From: Mermis nigrescens
Lineage: Eukaryota > Nematoda > Enoplea > Mermithida > Mermithidae
NCBI GenBank assembly: GCA_036768485.1
Contig: JAVLUZ010000154.1
Location: 23,284,685 to 23,348,684, forward strand
DNA: 64,000 bases
Direction: 5' to 3'
Below the pieces are notes generated by a model. That model was not told the DNA's origin, ran no database searches, and was given only the letters and a program-made list of their open reading frames with translations. The translations under genes and the position numbers were made by a program. Below, in pieces: positions 34,230-45,764 of this stretch (its first letter is position 1; each line of letters opens with the position of its first letter).

Positions 34230-35455
34230 GGATTTTAGTAAATTAAAACAAATTTAGAGGATATGATGAAACATTATTGTTGAGAATAGTACGATCACGT
34301 GCTATGTATAACGACTCCTTGATTAAAAGATCAAAAGAGTTGGATGCTTGACTAATAACCTTGAAGCAATCTGATGTAATTAAATGACTGCTATTTGAGA
34401 TATGTTTGTGAATAGCAGATAAGCTATCACCCTGAATTGGCTTTCCTGTGTAGCAAATGAGATGCCAGTATGCTCTGCAATTCTACTCTCAAAATGTCGG
34501 CGAGTTTCGCCAATGTAACTATCCATACAGCTAGAACACGTATACTTATATACTAAATTTGAGAGTAGCTTAGCAGGTACAGCATCCTTGTTCTTGAAAA
34601 ACTGGCTTATAAACGTGACAGATTTGTAAACAAACCTTACTCTTATCTGAGGGTAAAATGCAGATATAAGCTTTAGAATTCTGCTGTGTACATTTCAGCC
34701 ATGCACACCAGTGTAAGGCAAAACAAGAGAATAGCATAATTTATCACAACCGACTTTTATTTCATCACTCTTATTATACACCTTTGTCATAATGTCTGAT
34801 ATGACCTTATCAATCAAGCCAAGGGGATACTCATTTTGCAGTAGAGTCTGCTTCAGCTTGTCAATATCAGAGACAAAAGTCTGATATGTGTTACAAATCA
34901 TGTAAATGCGACTCACAAGTGTCCTTATTAAACCAACTTTATAGGCAAAAGGAATGAAGCTGGACAATTTGGCATAAAGGCCAGAAAATGTAGGTTTCTG
35001 ATATTATGATGTCACAATATCATCGGACTTCCTTTCAACAAGAACATCAAAGGAAATTTAATTTCTTGTCACATTCAGTTTCAAATGTGAACTTCATATT
35101 AGGATGTTGCTGATTCATATAATCACAGAAAACTGTGTAGGCTGATATCTGTCCGAAAACACTACAAATGTGTCATCAACATAACGTACATAAAACTTGG
35201 GTCTGATCTTATTATTACAGTCTCTGAGCCACTTTGTTTCATGATAGCTCAAGAAAATGTTGGCAAGAACTGGGCCAAGCGGATTACACATAGCAACACC
35301 ATCTATCTGTTGATAGATTTTACCATTGCACGTAAAGTAACACTCACTGCAAGTTCTAGAAGCAGTTATTTACTAACATGACATTCTGATCATCAAATAG
35401 TTTCCTAATATATATGTCAATGGTCTCATTGAGTGGAATATTAGGCGGTTGGCGA
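34230..35455 (-). pseudogene. Penelope-like retroelement: RT and GIY-YIG remnant
   Basis: Read right to left on the minus strand, fragments in order are NIPLNETIDIYIRKLFDDQN, DGVAMCNPLGPVLANIFLSY and FYVRYVDDTFVVF. The YVDD is the RT active site, at about 35170-35190. SSFIPFAYKVGLIRTL follows at about 34960, and VYKYTCSSCMDSYIGETRRH at about 34510-34560, the GIY-YIG endonuclease start. RT followed by GIY-YIG is the Penelope-like arrangement. Stops and frameshifts break the frame several times and the 5' end is lost where the LTR-type element at 35466 begins. It is inactive. Confidence 0.85.
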
Positions 35456-35465
35456 TATTCGTGAG

Positions 35466-35879
35466 TGTAGCAGGAGTGCTACTACACGGCTAAAATGCCA
35501 ACTTTGAAGTTTAACCCGTGACGTTGATGTTTCATTGTTTCTCAATTTATTCAATACTTTGCGCAGTTGTGAGCAAGAGCCCGAGTAGTCGATTAGTACT
35601 ACACACGCGAATCAGAGCGGAAGATCCGGGGAACCGGTGCGGGTAAAATTTTGCTCACGTAACGGTGGGAGGCGGCGCCCCGTTACATATTGGAGGTCCC
35701 AGAGTTCGTTCTCTGGAGTTGTCTGCGCTTACGCTTCCTCCTAGAGGGGGATTGTAGCAGGAGTGCTACTACACGGCTAGAAATGCCTACTTTGAAGTTT
35801 AACCCGTGACGTTCATGTTTCATTGTTTCTCAATATTATTCAATACTTTGCGCAGTCGTGAGCAAGAGCCCGAGTAGTC
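35466..35879 (+). mobile_element. TRIM-like miniature LTR element
   Basis: A direct repeat begins TGTAGCAGGAGTGCTACTAC at 35466 and again at 35753. The first copy ends GTTACA at 35687 (222 bp, TG...CA). It is followed after three bases by TGGAGGTCCCAGAG, a plausible primer-binding site starting with TGG. A purine run AGAGGGGGA immediately precedes the second repeat. The internal region is only 65 bp. The second LTR stops at 35879, where another hAT-like end begins. Two LTRs with a primer-binding site, a polypurine tract and no genes is the TRIM design, which is uncommon in animals. Confidence 0.7.
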
Positions 35880-36394
35880 CAGGGCCGGTCGCAGGATTTT
35901 TTTCTGGGGGGGGGGGGGTCTGACCGGTACATAGTTTATTCACAATTTATCGACCCTTTTTGTGTGTATAAACCAGCCAGGAGCATAAAATAACGTCGTT
36001 TTTGTCCATTTCTGATCATACCGCATCTTTTTCAGCCAAAATATAATATTTTTTCAAAATTTTTTCTCAAAAATATTTGTGGTTTTTTAATGTAAAATAA
36101 CCTTTTAAATACATAAATCCAATTTTTAAAAACAAACCATCGTTATAGAGACAAACCTTACACAGCATGCAAATTTTTTAACAAACGTATAGATCAAATA
36201 CAATTTAGATATTGCGCTTTAAGTTCCAAAGATAAAATGCCTAAAAGTCGAAAATTGCTAATAAAAGTGCCGAAACCATGCCAAGGATTCTCCTCTAAAA
36301 AAATGCCAAAATGGCATTAAAAATGCTAGTTTGGCAAAACTGACAATGACATTTGTGTTACAGTATATGGTGCTTAATCGGCATATACAATGAG
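35880..36394. mobile_element. hAT-like relic, left end only
   Basis: CAGGGCCGGTCGCAGG begins at the truncated LTR and is followed by a long G-run, like other hAT MITE ends here. No right end was identified before the next element at 36395. Confidence 0.35.
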
Positions 36395-36984
36395 CAGTGG
36401 CAAAATCTAGAATTTTCCTGAGGGGGCGCGGTATCCCAACTTTTCCAAAAACAGTCAGAAACAGGTCCATAAATTTGCCCTTTACGCGCGAAATAGCGTT
36501 TTTTCCTGTGTTTTACATTGTATACCTTTACATAAAATCACTTTTGACGCAATATTTCTCCTAAAAATTTTAAAATTGTAGACAATTTTGTGCGAAATAA
36601 AATCGTTAAATTTCTTTGACTTTAACAGAAATCTGGCGCGAAGCGCCGGAAAATTCGTGAAATTAAAGCGGATAGACGTCTAGAAGCATGATTTACTGCT
36701 TGGTTTCCTTTATTTTTAGCATTTGATGCGAAACGTCGAAATTTTCAATTGAAAATGAGAAGAAAACTATGCAAAAATAGCTGTTTCTGCTGTTAAAATT
36801 GTTTTTGAACCTACATGAACAGAAAATGGCTTCCAGGCAGTGTTTTTTGTACAAGGTCCGTTTGTGCATGTACAAAGATGGTCCCCAAAAGTCTTTGTAT
36901 ATTTTGTACACACAAATTTTGGGTACTATAATATGGTACAGTAGCGATTTTAGTGTGGTAAAAACAGGAGTTGTTCGACTTTTG
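36395..36984 (-). mobile_element. Family-D hAT MITE truncated by the assembly gap
   Basis: The left end CAGTGGCAAAATCTAG resembles CAGTGGCGGATCTAG of the reference copy. The interior follows: CCAACTTTTCCAAAAACAG, the hairpin GGCGCGAAGCGCC at about 36635, then GTACAAGGTCCGTTTG. The sequence then runs into the N block. Confidence 0.75.
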
Positions 36985-37084
36985 NNNNNNNNNNNNNNNN
37001 NNNNNNNNNNNNNNNNNNNNNNNNNNNNNNNNNNNNNNNNNNNNNNNNNNNNNNNNNNNNNNNNNNNNNNNNNNNNNNNNNNNN
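36985..37084. other. Assembly gap (100 N)
   Basis: One hundred ambiguous bases. They interrupt a high-copy MITE, a likely cause of the assembly break. The true gap size is unknown. Confidence 1.
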
Positions 37085-37379
37085 TAAAACATAGGCGACA
37101 TGACCGCTATTCGCGTTACGCCTGTGCAGAAAACGGAAAAATCCATGCGCAAGTAGCGCCATTTCTTGTCATAAAATTATTATCTCTTATTTAATTCTTA
37201 CTGTGATTCCCCCTCAGCCATAATTAGTTCGCTGGAGTGGCGTTGATGCTTTTTTATTTCCTGGTGTGTCTTCTTCGACTTTGTGAGCGCCATAGTCTGT
37301 ACATTTGTAAGGTGTAGATAAAACTAGGAAACCAGCTACCTAGAGGTGCATTTTATCACAGGTAGATTGGCCAGCCTCG

Positions 37380-38900
37380 ACTTTGCTATCGCCGGAGATT
37401 ATTTTGGGTAGAACCTTTTTCATAATACTTTTCTCAAAATTCTTCAATCCTTTTTCGAACTAAAAAACTATAAAATTATTACATAATTTTTATAGAAGAT
37501 GACAGCCCGGACTAGAGCTCTTTGTTGTTGTGATTATTGTTCAGTGTTATTAAAACCGAAATTCGTAATTTGTTTCGCCTTAAGTATTCTAGTGCAAATC
37601 CTCTTGGTTCTTATTGCGAAAAATATACTTTTGGTCAAAAATAGGTCTGAGGACCTCGGGCTAATACCAGGGCTATCTAATTTCTCCTTTGTTGGGTACT
37701 GTGGTCGGAATTTCCTCCCGCAATCTCCATAGGTACCGGACCTGCTACGTCCATAGAGATTTTAGGTAATAGGCATTTAGAGTCGAGAGGTTGAATAAAG
37801 GCTAATTGCCGTAGCACCCAGACCAGCGCTAATTGTAGCAAGGTACTTAGGTAAGCCCTAAGGGTACTTATTGTGGGTTGTTGTGTTTGTAGTCGTTTGT
37901 GTGTTGGGTGTCTTCCCCTACGGCATGCTGTCGGTTTAGGTATCCGTACATACTGCAAGTACTTACTCAGCAAGTCCCTAGGCGCGCGATAAGAGAACTC
38001 CATAGGGCGCCCATAAGTTGCAAGTATATTCTAACATCAGTAATTTACATATATTACCACTGTAAACTTCTAGAACATTCGATTTGGTAAAAAGTTATCT
38101 TAATCGTTGTTAAGTTCTTTTTGTTGATATTGCTATTGCTTTACTGTAATCATCCTAGTAGGATATAGTCAGTCGGAGTTCTGATGAGTGGGGTTATTTT
38201 TCGTATGTCGCGTCTTCACGCATTATTGTTGTGTGCCGGCTTGCACAGCCGTGCGTTGTACATTTTGTGTAATAAAAGTGGCAAATTAACCACCCAGTGA
38301 TAAGGTATATTGAGGGTTGGTCGGGCAACGACAACGATTAATTTATATTGGATTTTCGACTGAGTGAAAAAGGTAGAGAATTTATGATCATATCTTTTAT
38401 TTGTTTTGTGGAAATTCTCTTATCTTTTCTCAATCCAAAAATAGCTAAAAATATATTTAATATTTTATAATGACTGACCAGTTGAGAGCTCGCTGTTGTT
38501 GTATTCGAAATTTAGAATGCTACACAAATTAGGAACCAAAAACATTTTCGAATTACCCGGACCTCAGAAAATAAGTTAAATTATCAACTTGAGTTTGTGG
38601 GTTGATATAGGTCAACTGACCTTGCGAGCATTCCGGGATTAAGTAGGTACAAGTGTTATGAGTTAGGGCGTAGCTGCTGAGACTCCCAACAAGAAGCGGT
38701 CAGCAATATTAGGACCGAGGGAGTCGAAGCTGTAGGTCTACAAGGGACAACGGGTTTAGAGTCGCCCTGCAATCTTGCGAACCTGGCCAGCGCTGAGATT
38801 AGTATAAGTACCTAAGTAAGTCCTGAAGGTATTACTAGGTCATGTCCGTATCGCATTAGTAAACACGGACCGGCCCATTATTTACGCTGGAACGTCCCCC
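37380..38900 (+). repeat. Diverged tandem duplication, unit about 0.97 kb
   Basis: Matching landmarks occur in the same order in both halves: TATAGAAGATGAC and TATAATGAC (37494, 38464); a TGTTGTTGT run (37521, 38495); GCTAATTGTAGCAAGGTACT and GAGATTAGTATAAGTACCTA (37834, 38794); TAAGCCCTAAGGGTA and TAAGTCCTGAAGGTA (37853, 38818). The copies are strongly diverged. They could be tandem genes, or the LTRs of a small element. Confidence 0.5.
37499..37732 (+). CDS. Possible small membrane protein or first exon
   Basis: The ATG at 37499 opens 77 codons: a CCC-rich start (TRALCCCDYC), then a hydrophobic segment (FVICFALSILVQILLVLIA) that could cross a membrane. The duplicate at 38469 preserves the start (MTDQLRARCCC) but stops after about 20 codons. 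This start with a cysteine cluster before the first membrane segment recalls small nematode multi-pass proteins, but the family is not recognised. It may be a chance frame. Confidence 0.25.
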   Translation: MTARTRALCCCDYCSVLLKPKFVICFALSILVQILLVLIAKNILLVKNRSEDLGLIPGLSNFSFVGYCGRNFLPQSP

Positions 38901-39767
38901 TTTGAGGTTGCTAGCTACAACTGACCTGGTCAGTCATCTTAAAATTGGTTATAACATAAAGTACACAAAAAAATTTTCCGGTGTTGTTTATCTACGTTTT
39001 TGTCTTCTGGCCCGCTCAAAACCGCTCAAATTCGAGCTTGACTTTCAGAATATGTTAATTTTTTCGGCGCTTTGGGCCGAATCATTTATTACCTGCATAA
39101 TTTTCCTTAAGCACAAGGATTAAATACAGAGACGGGAGATGAGAAATTACTCCTGAATTGAATGATGAGAAACCGGTTGCGCACATAGCTTAAATGATGA
39201 ACTTTCTGTATGTCAATATTGAATGTAGTGGAAAATTTTTTAAAATTCATTTTCGCAATTATTCCTCCCCATTGTATAGAGCTCGCCAAGATACGCTCAA
39301 AACTTTATTTTCGCTTATCTCCTAATAGTTCTCGAGATATTTGACTTCAAAATTTCGGACTGTCCCTTCGCCCGAAAATTTTTACCTGAATCCACTAGTT
39401 ATTATAACTTACGATTAATCATTTTTGGAGTTGCAACTTTGCTATGCCTTTCCTGCCTCATGACCGATAGAATTTTCAGCTCGTCAACATTACTCCCGAT
39501 AAGCACCAGAAGGTTTGGGGTCTCGGGTACACAGCATTGACAGTCGAGTCAGCGTAACAAAAGCTCACAATAAAAATGCAGACTTACCCATGTAGGGTAC
39601 TGTCTACAATTTTATTTCATCAATACGCCTGCAAAGTGCATTTTCAACATGAATCAAAAGAAACTTCGTCAAAATATAACCTACCAAATATCGTAAGAAA
39701 TAGGCATTAATACTGAAAACAATTTTTGTCTTTGGGCAGATAACGAAGATGTTTTGTTGTTTTTCCC

Positions 39768-39999
39768 CATAGGTGGGCGGCACCAAAATTCTGGGGGATG
39801 CAATATTTTTCAAAGGTAAAAAAATGGCCTTAAAAATGGTGGTATGGCGAAAAAACAGCATTTTTCAACGTTTCTCATTGAGCACTATCTATTGGAATAA
39901 AAAATTGCGAAAAAAACAAAAAATTTCAAAACTTGAATTCTGGCGGTATTTTGGTTTCTGGGGGGATGTATACCTCCAAACCCCCACGTCCAGGTTATG
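39768..39999 (+). mobile_element. Family-A hAT MITE (no clear target duplication)
   Basis: The start CATAGGTGGGCGGCACC and the end ACGTCCAGGTTATG frame the family-A interior (GGTCAAA-like, ATGGCGAAAAAACAGC, TTTCTCATTGAGCACTATC). The flanking octamers do not match. Confidence 0.7.
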
Positions 40000-40650
40000 C
40001 TTTTCATTCCCCCGCTCCCCCACAAATCAGGTTTAGTTTGATGAACCGAAAGTGTGATTCTTTTTCAATTAAATGTCTATTACTAACTGCTTTGTCAAGT
40101 GTGGATTTAATAAAACATCGTTTTACAATCTGTCAGCAGCGTATTTCATAATTTGTAACTTAGGGCAATCAGAAATCATAACAACTTCCTTTGCATTTTG
40201 TCTGCGACAAATAATGTCTAGTGATCTTTTATTGGTATGACGAAATTTTCGTCGATATCGGAATCATTACTGTTATTTAGCTTTGTAAATATGCGCACAT
40301 TAAGATTAATATCTGATTAGGTAGAACCATATTCTATTTTTGTACGCGTAGACAGCGTCTCAGCATGAAGTTTTATGCAAAAATACGTCGATGGTGCAAG
40401 TGAAACATTTTTATTAATCATGATTATAATTACATTTGGTCGTAAATGCAACATTACAACCTGATGCTTAGCAAAAAACAAGGCAAGACGACTTCAAATG
40501 CCTCATCAGCTATTCCTTTTTCGGCGGCGTCAGCCGCCGATATATATAAACTTCACTTGTCTTATTCCAAATTCAATTTGAACTCCCACTTAACGTATGC
40601 CTTCATAGTTACCGTTCTATGGCTAATTTAGATAGCTTTTTACGAGCTAT

Positions 40651-41638
40651 TTGGGTATGTTGCAGAATAGGTCGAACTTTTCCAACGATTACGTATTGCC
40701 TATGCAGGCATTAGAAACGCATAAGACGACTGGCCATTATGGTCCATTTGCCTACGCAATTGCCGGTTCGGCCGCCTTGACCTTTGACCTCTTCATAATA
40801 ATCGTACACGTTAAACAGAATATTTTATTGAAATCGAACGCTTTGATATTATCATTATGCGTTGGTGACCTTTTGTACGGCGCCGGATTTCTCGGGGCTG
40901 GCGTAACGAGAATTTCGGCCAATCAGTGCGGTCGTTTGTCTCATTGTCCTGCGATAAATATACCGGTTTGGCAGTGTTTCTGGAAATTCTCGGCTTTTTG
41001 GTTCACTGGCGTTCGGCTGCAATCGGCCAGTATCGCATTGATCGGCTTGGATCGGTTTTTGGCTCTAACATTTCCATTGCAATATTACAAGTGTCCGAAA
41101 AGGTCGATGAAACAATGGAGGTGTGTCGGGGTCGCCTTTGCAATGTCCATCTGATCAACCGTTATCATATTTTTAACGTTGGACTGGGCAAAGTCGATTA
41201 ATCGGTTTTTGCTATACCTAACTCTTTCCCGACTCATTCTCATTTGTTGGGTCACTACGGCCTTAATGTGGTGTTTGGTCTTTTTCCTGCCTTTTGTCCA
41301 TCTGTGCTGGGTTCGTGTGTTACGTGAGAGGTCGAGGAGCTACTTCGGATATCGTCACCAGGAGGCAAGTGAAAATCAGCATACGCCTACTATGCATAGC
41401 CGCCAGTGATGTCATTATGGTAACTACCCCGAATGTTTTACTACTTATGCTCTCCTTTTGTCACTTGGATATTGATATGAACGCATTGGATCTCATATCC
41501 GGTTTCCTCATCTGCGTTCGCTGCCTTATTAGCCTGCCGATCAATTTGATTCTAAGCCTAGAGTTTAGGAACGCGTTCTCGGATCTGATCAGATGCAATT
41601 CGGCACGAGTTTTCCCCCAATCCGTTGTTTGCGGATGA
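40651..41638 (+). pseudogene. Rhodopsin-like receptor pseudogene (paralogue of 53119)
   Basis: The first 167 codons align with the intact receptor at 53119: SNALILSLCVGDLLYGAGFL, GVTRIS, CFWKFSAFWFTGVRLQSA and GLDRFLALTFPLQYYKCPKR. A TGA at 41152 then interrupts the fourth membrane segment. The same frame continues as TVIIFLTLDWAKSINRF, and near 41285 a frameshift moves the rest (LSICAGFV, RQVKISIRLLCIAASDVIMV, GFLICVRCLISLPINLIL) into another frame ending at 41638. The copy is clearly derived from the same family but is disabled by one nonsense codon and one frameshift, unless these are sequence errors. Confidence 0.82.
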
Positions 41639-41804
41639 ATGATAATTCTATTTTTGCTGCGAAGTTATATCTTAAAAATGCGCTTTGTTTGTCAAATTAG
41701 TCGCTCTTAATTGATTGACGAAATAAATGAAATAATTCGACATGTAATAAAACATTAATAAAGAAATGTGAAATATTTGTTGAATAGCATAAGAACTTCA
41801 TAAT

Positions 41805-41816
41805 AATAACAATAAC

Positions 41817-41850
<34 letters not shown>

Positions 41851-41880
41851 TAATAATCATAATAATAATGATAATAATAA
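41805..41880. repeat. (AAT)n microsatellite
   Basis: Interrupted AAT/ATA repeats, about 25 units. Confidence 0.9.
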
Positions 41881-42435
41881 AAAAACTGGTTATCTGAGAT
41901 GTATGTTAGTCAAATGTAATAGCTGCAAGTCAAAAAAAGGAAGATTATCAGATTAGTAATAGACTTTTTCATAAAGAATTAATTTACCAACACGTGTCAC
42001 AGCTTACAAATGGACGGTCGGAGTTAAAATGTAAAATAATAATTAGAAGGTAAACCATCAGATTCAGATTGGTACGAATCAGATTTCCTCAGTTCAAAAG
42101 ACCCGATAAATTGTTTGTTGTTAATCTTTGAAAACTGAAATGTTGATTGCATGTGAAAATGAATTTTTTTGTAGCATATTTTCACCTTAAGTGCAGATTT
42201 TATATTTGGTGACAAGAAAATAAAGATTGAGATTCTAAAAAAATTGTGCCCTCGGAAAGAGAAGAAACAACTCGTCATAAAATGAGAAAATGATCATGAA
42301 ATATCAACATGCTACAAAATCGGCTTAATATAACTTTATTCATTCGTCCCCTAGGCTCAGTTGGACAGGCGACGCTTTTGCCTCAACTAAATGTAAGGCA
42401 CCTCAACATTTTCTCCTAATTTAAATGATTAGGAG

Positions 42436-42699
42436 TATACGTGGGCAGCAAGAAAATTCTGGGGGAGTGCAAGGTTTTTTGAAGGTCAAAAAATGGCCTT
42501 AAAAATGGTTGTATGGCGAAAAAACACCATTTTTCGACGTTTCTCATCGAGCACTATCCATTGGCATCAAAAAATTGCGAGAAAAACGAAAAAAAATTTC
42601 AAAAAATTGAATTCTGGGGAGGGTGGTATTTTGATTTCTGGGGGGTATTTTGGTTTCTGGGGGGTGCGCATACCCCCAAACCCCTCACGCCCAGGTGTG
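42436..42699 (+). mobile_element. Family-A hAT MITE, target ATTAGGAG
   Basis: The ends TATACGTGGGCAGC and GCCCAGGTGTG. The octamer ATTAGGAG is exact (42428-42435 and 42700-42707), so the insertion is fairly young. Confidence 0.88.
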
Positions 42700-42719
42700 A
42701 TTAGGAGTCTCATGCGAGT

Positions 42720-44330
42720 CTACTAGCACAACTGTCGAGTTGAAGTAGTGCATCGAGAGAAACAGGAGAAGCCCAAGATTGTATTTCGAGATGATTACTA
42801 GTGTTCTATTATCACCAGTTAAACTTAGAAAACAGCAAAACGTGAAAGAAATAGAGTCAATATTTGACACTAGAACGCGGAGCGCACCTAAACAGAAATT
42901 TAAATATAATCCTAATTTCACGTGCCCAGCAAACCACCCTCGCAGTTTCTGACTTTTGTCCAAAATACAACAAAAATAATCAGCGAAAAAGTATATTTCT
43001 TCACTTTTTTAAGATTTTTGTATTATTGAAATTTATTCTTCACGTCTAGTTCACGCCTTGCTGCAACTCTTCGCATGCGCAGATTATATTACGTAAATTT
43101 CCTTTTTCATCATTTTTTCTTATCCCACGCGAGAAATCATGCATTGACTTGGACAAGGAATAATGCAAAGGACGGCTTTGCATATCTTTCACGTATTATG
43201 CAATTATGCGTTACGCATTAAGCGGAACTTTATTCATTCAACATACTTTGTAGGCAACTTTAAAAGATGCATTCATTTGACTAGTTTTTACATTATTCTG
43301 AATGATTCTTGCGATACTGATCTAATCTTTTTTACTGAACACGAAATTAAGTTCAAGGCGCATGACTGCTGAGCGCGAGAATGCTTTGAGTCATTAGATA
43401 TTATGCGTTTAGTTTGCATCGCACTTTTTACAGAAAAACGTTACAAGCATTAAGAACTTTTTTACTGCAAAATTCTAGGAAACATAAAAACTCTTATCGG
43501 CCTTGCCATACCCACTCGCGGGTACAAATCTTTAATATTTAATCTTGTATCGCAATCTTCGCTCGCATTCCTACTAAATATTCGTGTTTCGGAGAGCTGC
43601 GTTTGCCGTATCAACATTATGTAATATTGGCATTAAACAAATTACCGTAAAACCACAACGCACTTTTATATTATCAACCATGTACCCTCTCTATTAATAT
43701 CATAGCCCCTAGCTTTTTGATAGAAATCGTCTGTAGGAGGGTAAAAATATGTAGAAAATAGTTGGAAAGTACTGAAGTCTCGGAGTTCCTCTATCGAAGA
43801 GGCGGAAGTTTTCTGTGAATTAACTTGCCCAAATTTCTAAATTTCATGCAATTTTCTATAATTTTCAGTTCAAATTTGGGGTATATTTGTCAAAAATTAC
43901 TTCAAAACACAAAAAACATGATAATTTTGCATAGTCTATTCATATACTCCACAATCTCTGATAAAATATGGCTAGATTTTGCGTGACTCATTTGATTCAT
44001 TTACTTTGTGGAAAGAACTATGTTTGTTTCACACGGTATTTGAAGAATTATATGACAGGCTGAAGCAAACCATACATAAATATCAATGAAATTCCATGGC
44101 TATGAGACAAACACTAAGCCATTTGTGTACGTGCAGAAAATACATGCAATTTTCTCAAATTTAAATCTAATCAAGCATTTTATACTGTGAGGAACATGAC
44201 TTTATTCAAGTAGATCATTTCGGGATATTGACCATTGTCGAGTTTTTGTCATTTTTCTGCATTCTCTGTATGGTAGTGTATGTATAGCCCACAAAATTTG
44301 TCAGCAATCCTGGAGCAATGCCATATTAAA
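42720..44330. other. No gene recognised
   Basis: AT-rich sequence. The frames present (for example 42864-43049 and 43163-43372) lack recognisable domains or splice support. Confidence 0.35.
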
Positions 44331-44334
44331 TGAA

Positions 44335-45590
44335 GATTATCCAAACATTGCAAGAAATCTTCCAAATTTTACAAAAAATTTTCCAAACTCAACGAAAAAT
44401 ATTCCGAACTTAGCAAAATTCCTATGCTTAAGCAAGCAAAATTTATTCCAAACTTTACAAAAAATATTCTAAACTTTACAAAAATATTCTACCCTTTACA
44501 AAAATATTCCAAACTTTACAAAAAATATTTTAAATTTACAAAAAAATATTACAGACTTTACAAAAATTGTTGAAACTTTACAAAAAATTTTTGAAACTTT
44601 AGAAATTTTCAGATCAATACTGATGACACAGATGAAGTTATGTATTCATCAATCGCTTATGTGTGAAGGTTTGAAAAGTAAACCCTAGCCTCAGGGCTTA
44701 AGAATTCCACCCCCTAGTTAAACAGTAGGCATAGATCGCCCTTTTCTCGGCGTGTTAATGCATTATATACTAAAAGTGATGATTTAAAGGTGAAACCTCA
44801 TATGTTTGCAGGTTTGGCGAATTGAGGGGTCCGCATTAATCTTTGCAGATTTTATCAACTGACGATAAGGAAATGAATGTATGAAGTAGAAGAGATTCAT
44901 GGATTAGTCTACAAATTTCGCAATGTGACCTTTATAGTGTTTACAAGCAAAAAATCAATCCTTACAGGTGCAAAAGAGGAGCATGCGTTGCACCGGGCAT
45001 ATAAAATAGAGTCAACGATGCTTGAGAAATGCAGATTAGATACATAAAATTTGACACTTTACAAAACAATTCCTAAATTTGACAAAAAATATTCCAAACT
45101 TTACAAAACATATTCCAAACTTTACAAAAAACATTCCAAACTTTACAAAAAATATTCCAAACTTTACAAAAAATATTCCAAACTTTACAAAACATATTCC
45201 AAACTTTACAAAAGTACTATGCTTAAGCATGTAAACTTTATTCCAAACTTTACAAAAAATATTCCAAACTTTACAAAAAATATTCCAAATTTTACAAAAA
45301 ATATTCCAAACTTTACAAAGAATATTCCAAACTTTACAAAAAATATTCGAAATTCTACAAAAAATATTCCAAACTTTACAAAAAATATTCCAAACTTTAC
45401 AAAAAATATTCCAAACTTTACAAAAAATATTCCAAACTTAGCTAATTTTTAGATCAATACTGATGACATGGATGAAGTTACGTGTTCATTAATGAATTTT
45501 GTGTGGAGGTTTATAAAGTAAACGCTAGCTCAGGGTTTAAAAATTCCCACAAGCTGAACAGCAGGCAAAGATCGCCCTTTTTCAGGCGTT
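44335..45590. repeat. 21-bp minisatellite (ATTCCAAACTTTACAAAAAAT) in a duplicated block
   Basis: Units close to CCAAACTTTACAAAAAATA recur at about 44340-44605 (degenerate) and 45054-45440 (about 18 good copies). Both arrays are followed by the same segment (GATCAATACTGATGAC, then ATCGCCCTTTT), so a block of about 0.84 kb has been duplicated. The 21-bp unit is a multiple of three and keeps an open frame of NFTKNIP repeats on one strand and KFGIFFV on the other, which I regard as a by-product. Confidence 0.88.
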
Positions 45591-45764
45591 TTCTGATAAA
45601 CCTTGATAAGCTCAAAATAGCATGATAATTAAATTTGAAGCAATGTTTGCCTATACTAGTTGCTCATTTTTAGGCAAAAATAATCCCTAATGGCATCATT
45701 AGACAGGTACTGCTAAAAAATCAAGCATTGTAAAGACAATGCAAATAAAAAATCAGCATAAAGT

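Noticed and set aside
36799..37194. Frames running across the N block
   Set aside because: They depend on ambiguous bases and on MITE sequence.
45051..45452. 133-codon NFTKNIP repeat protein
   Set aside because: The 21-bp unit keeps any one frame open automatically. No start context, signal or non-repeat coding part is present.
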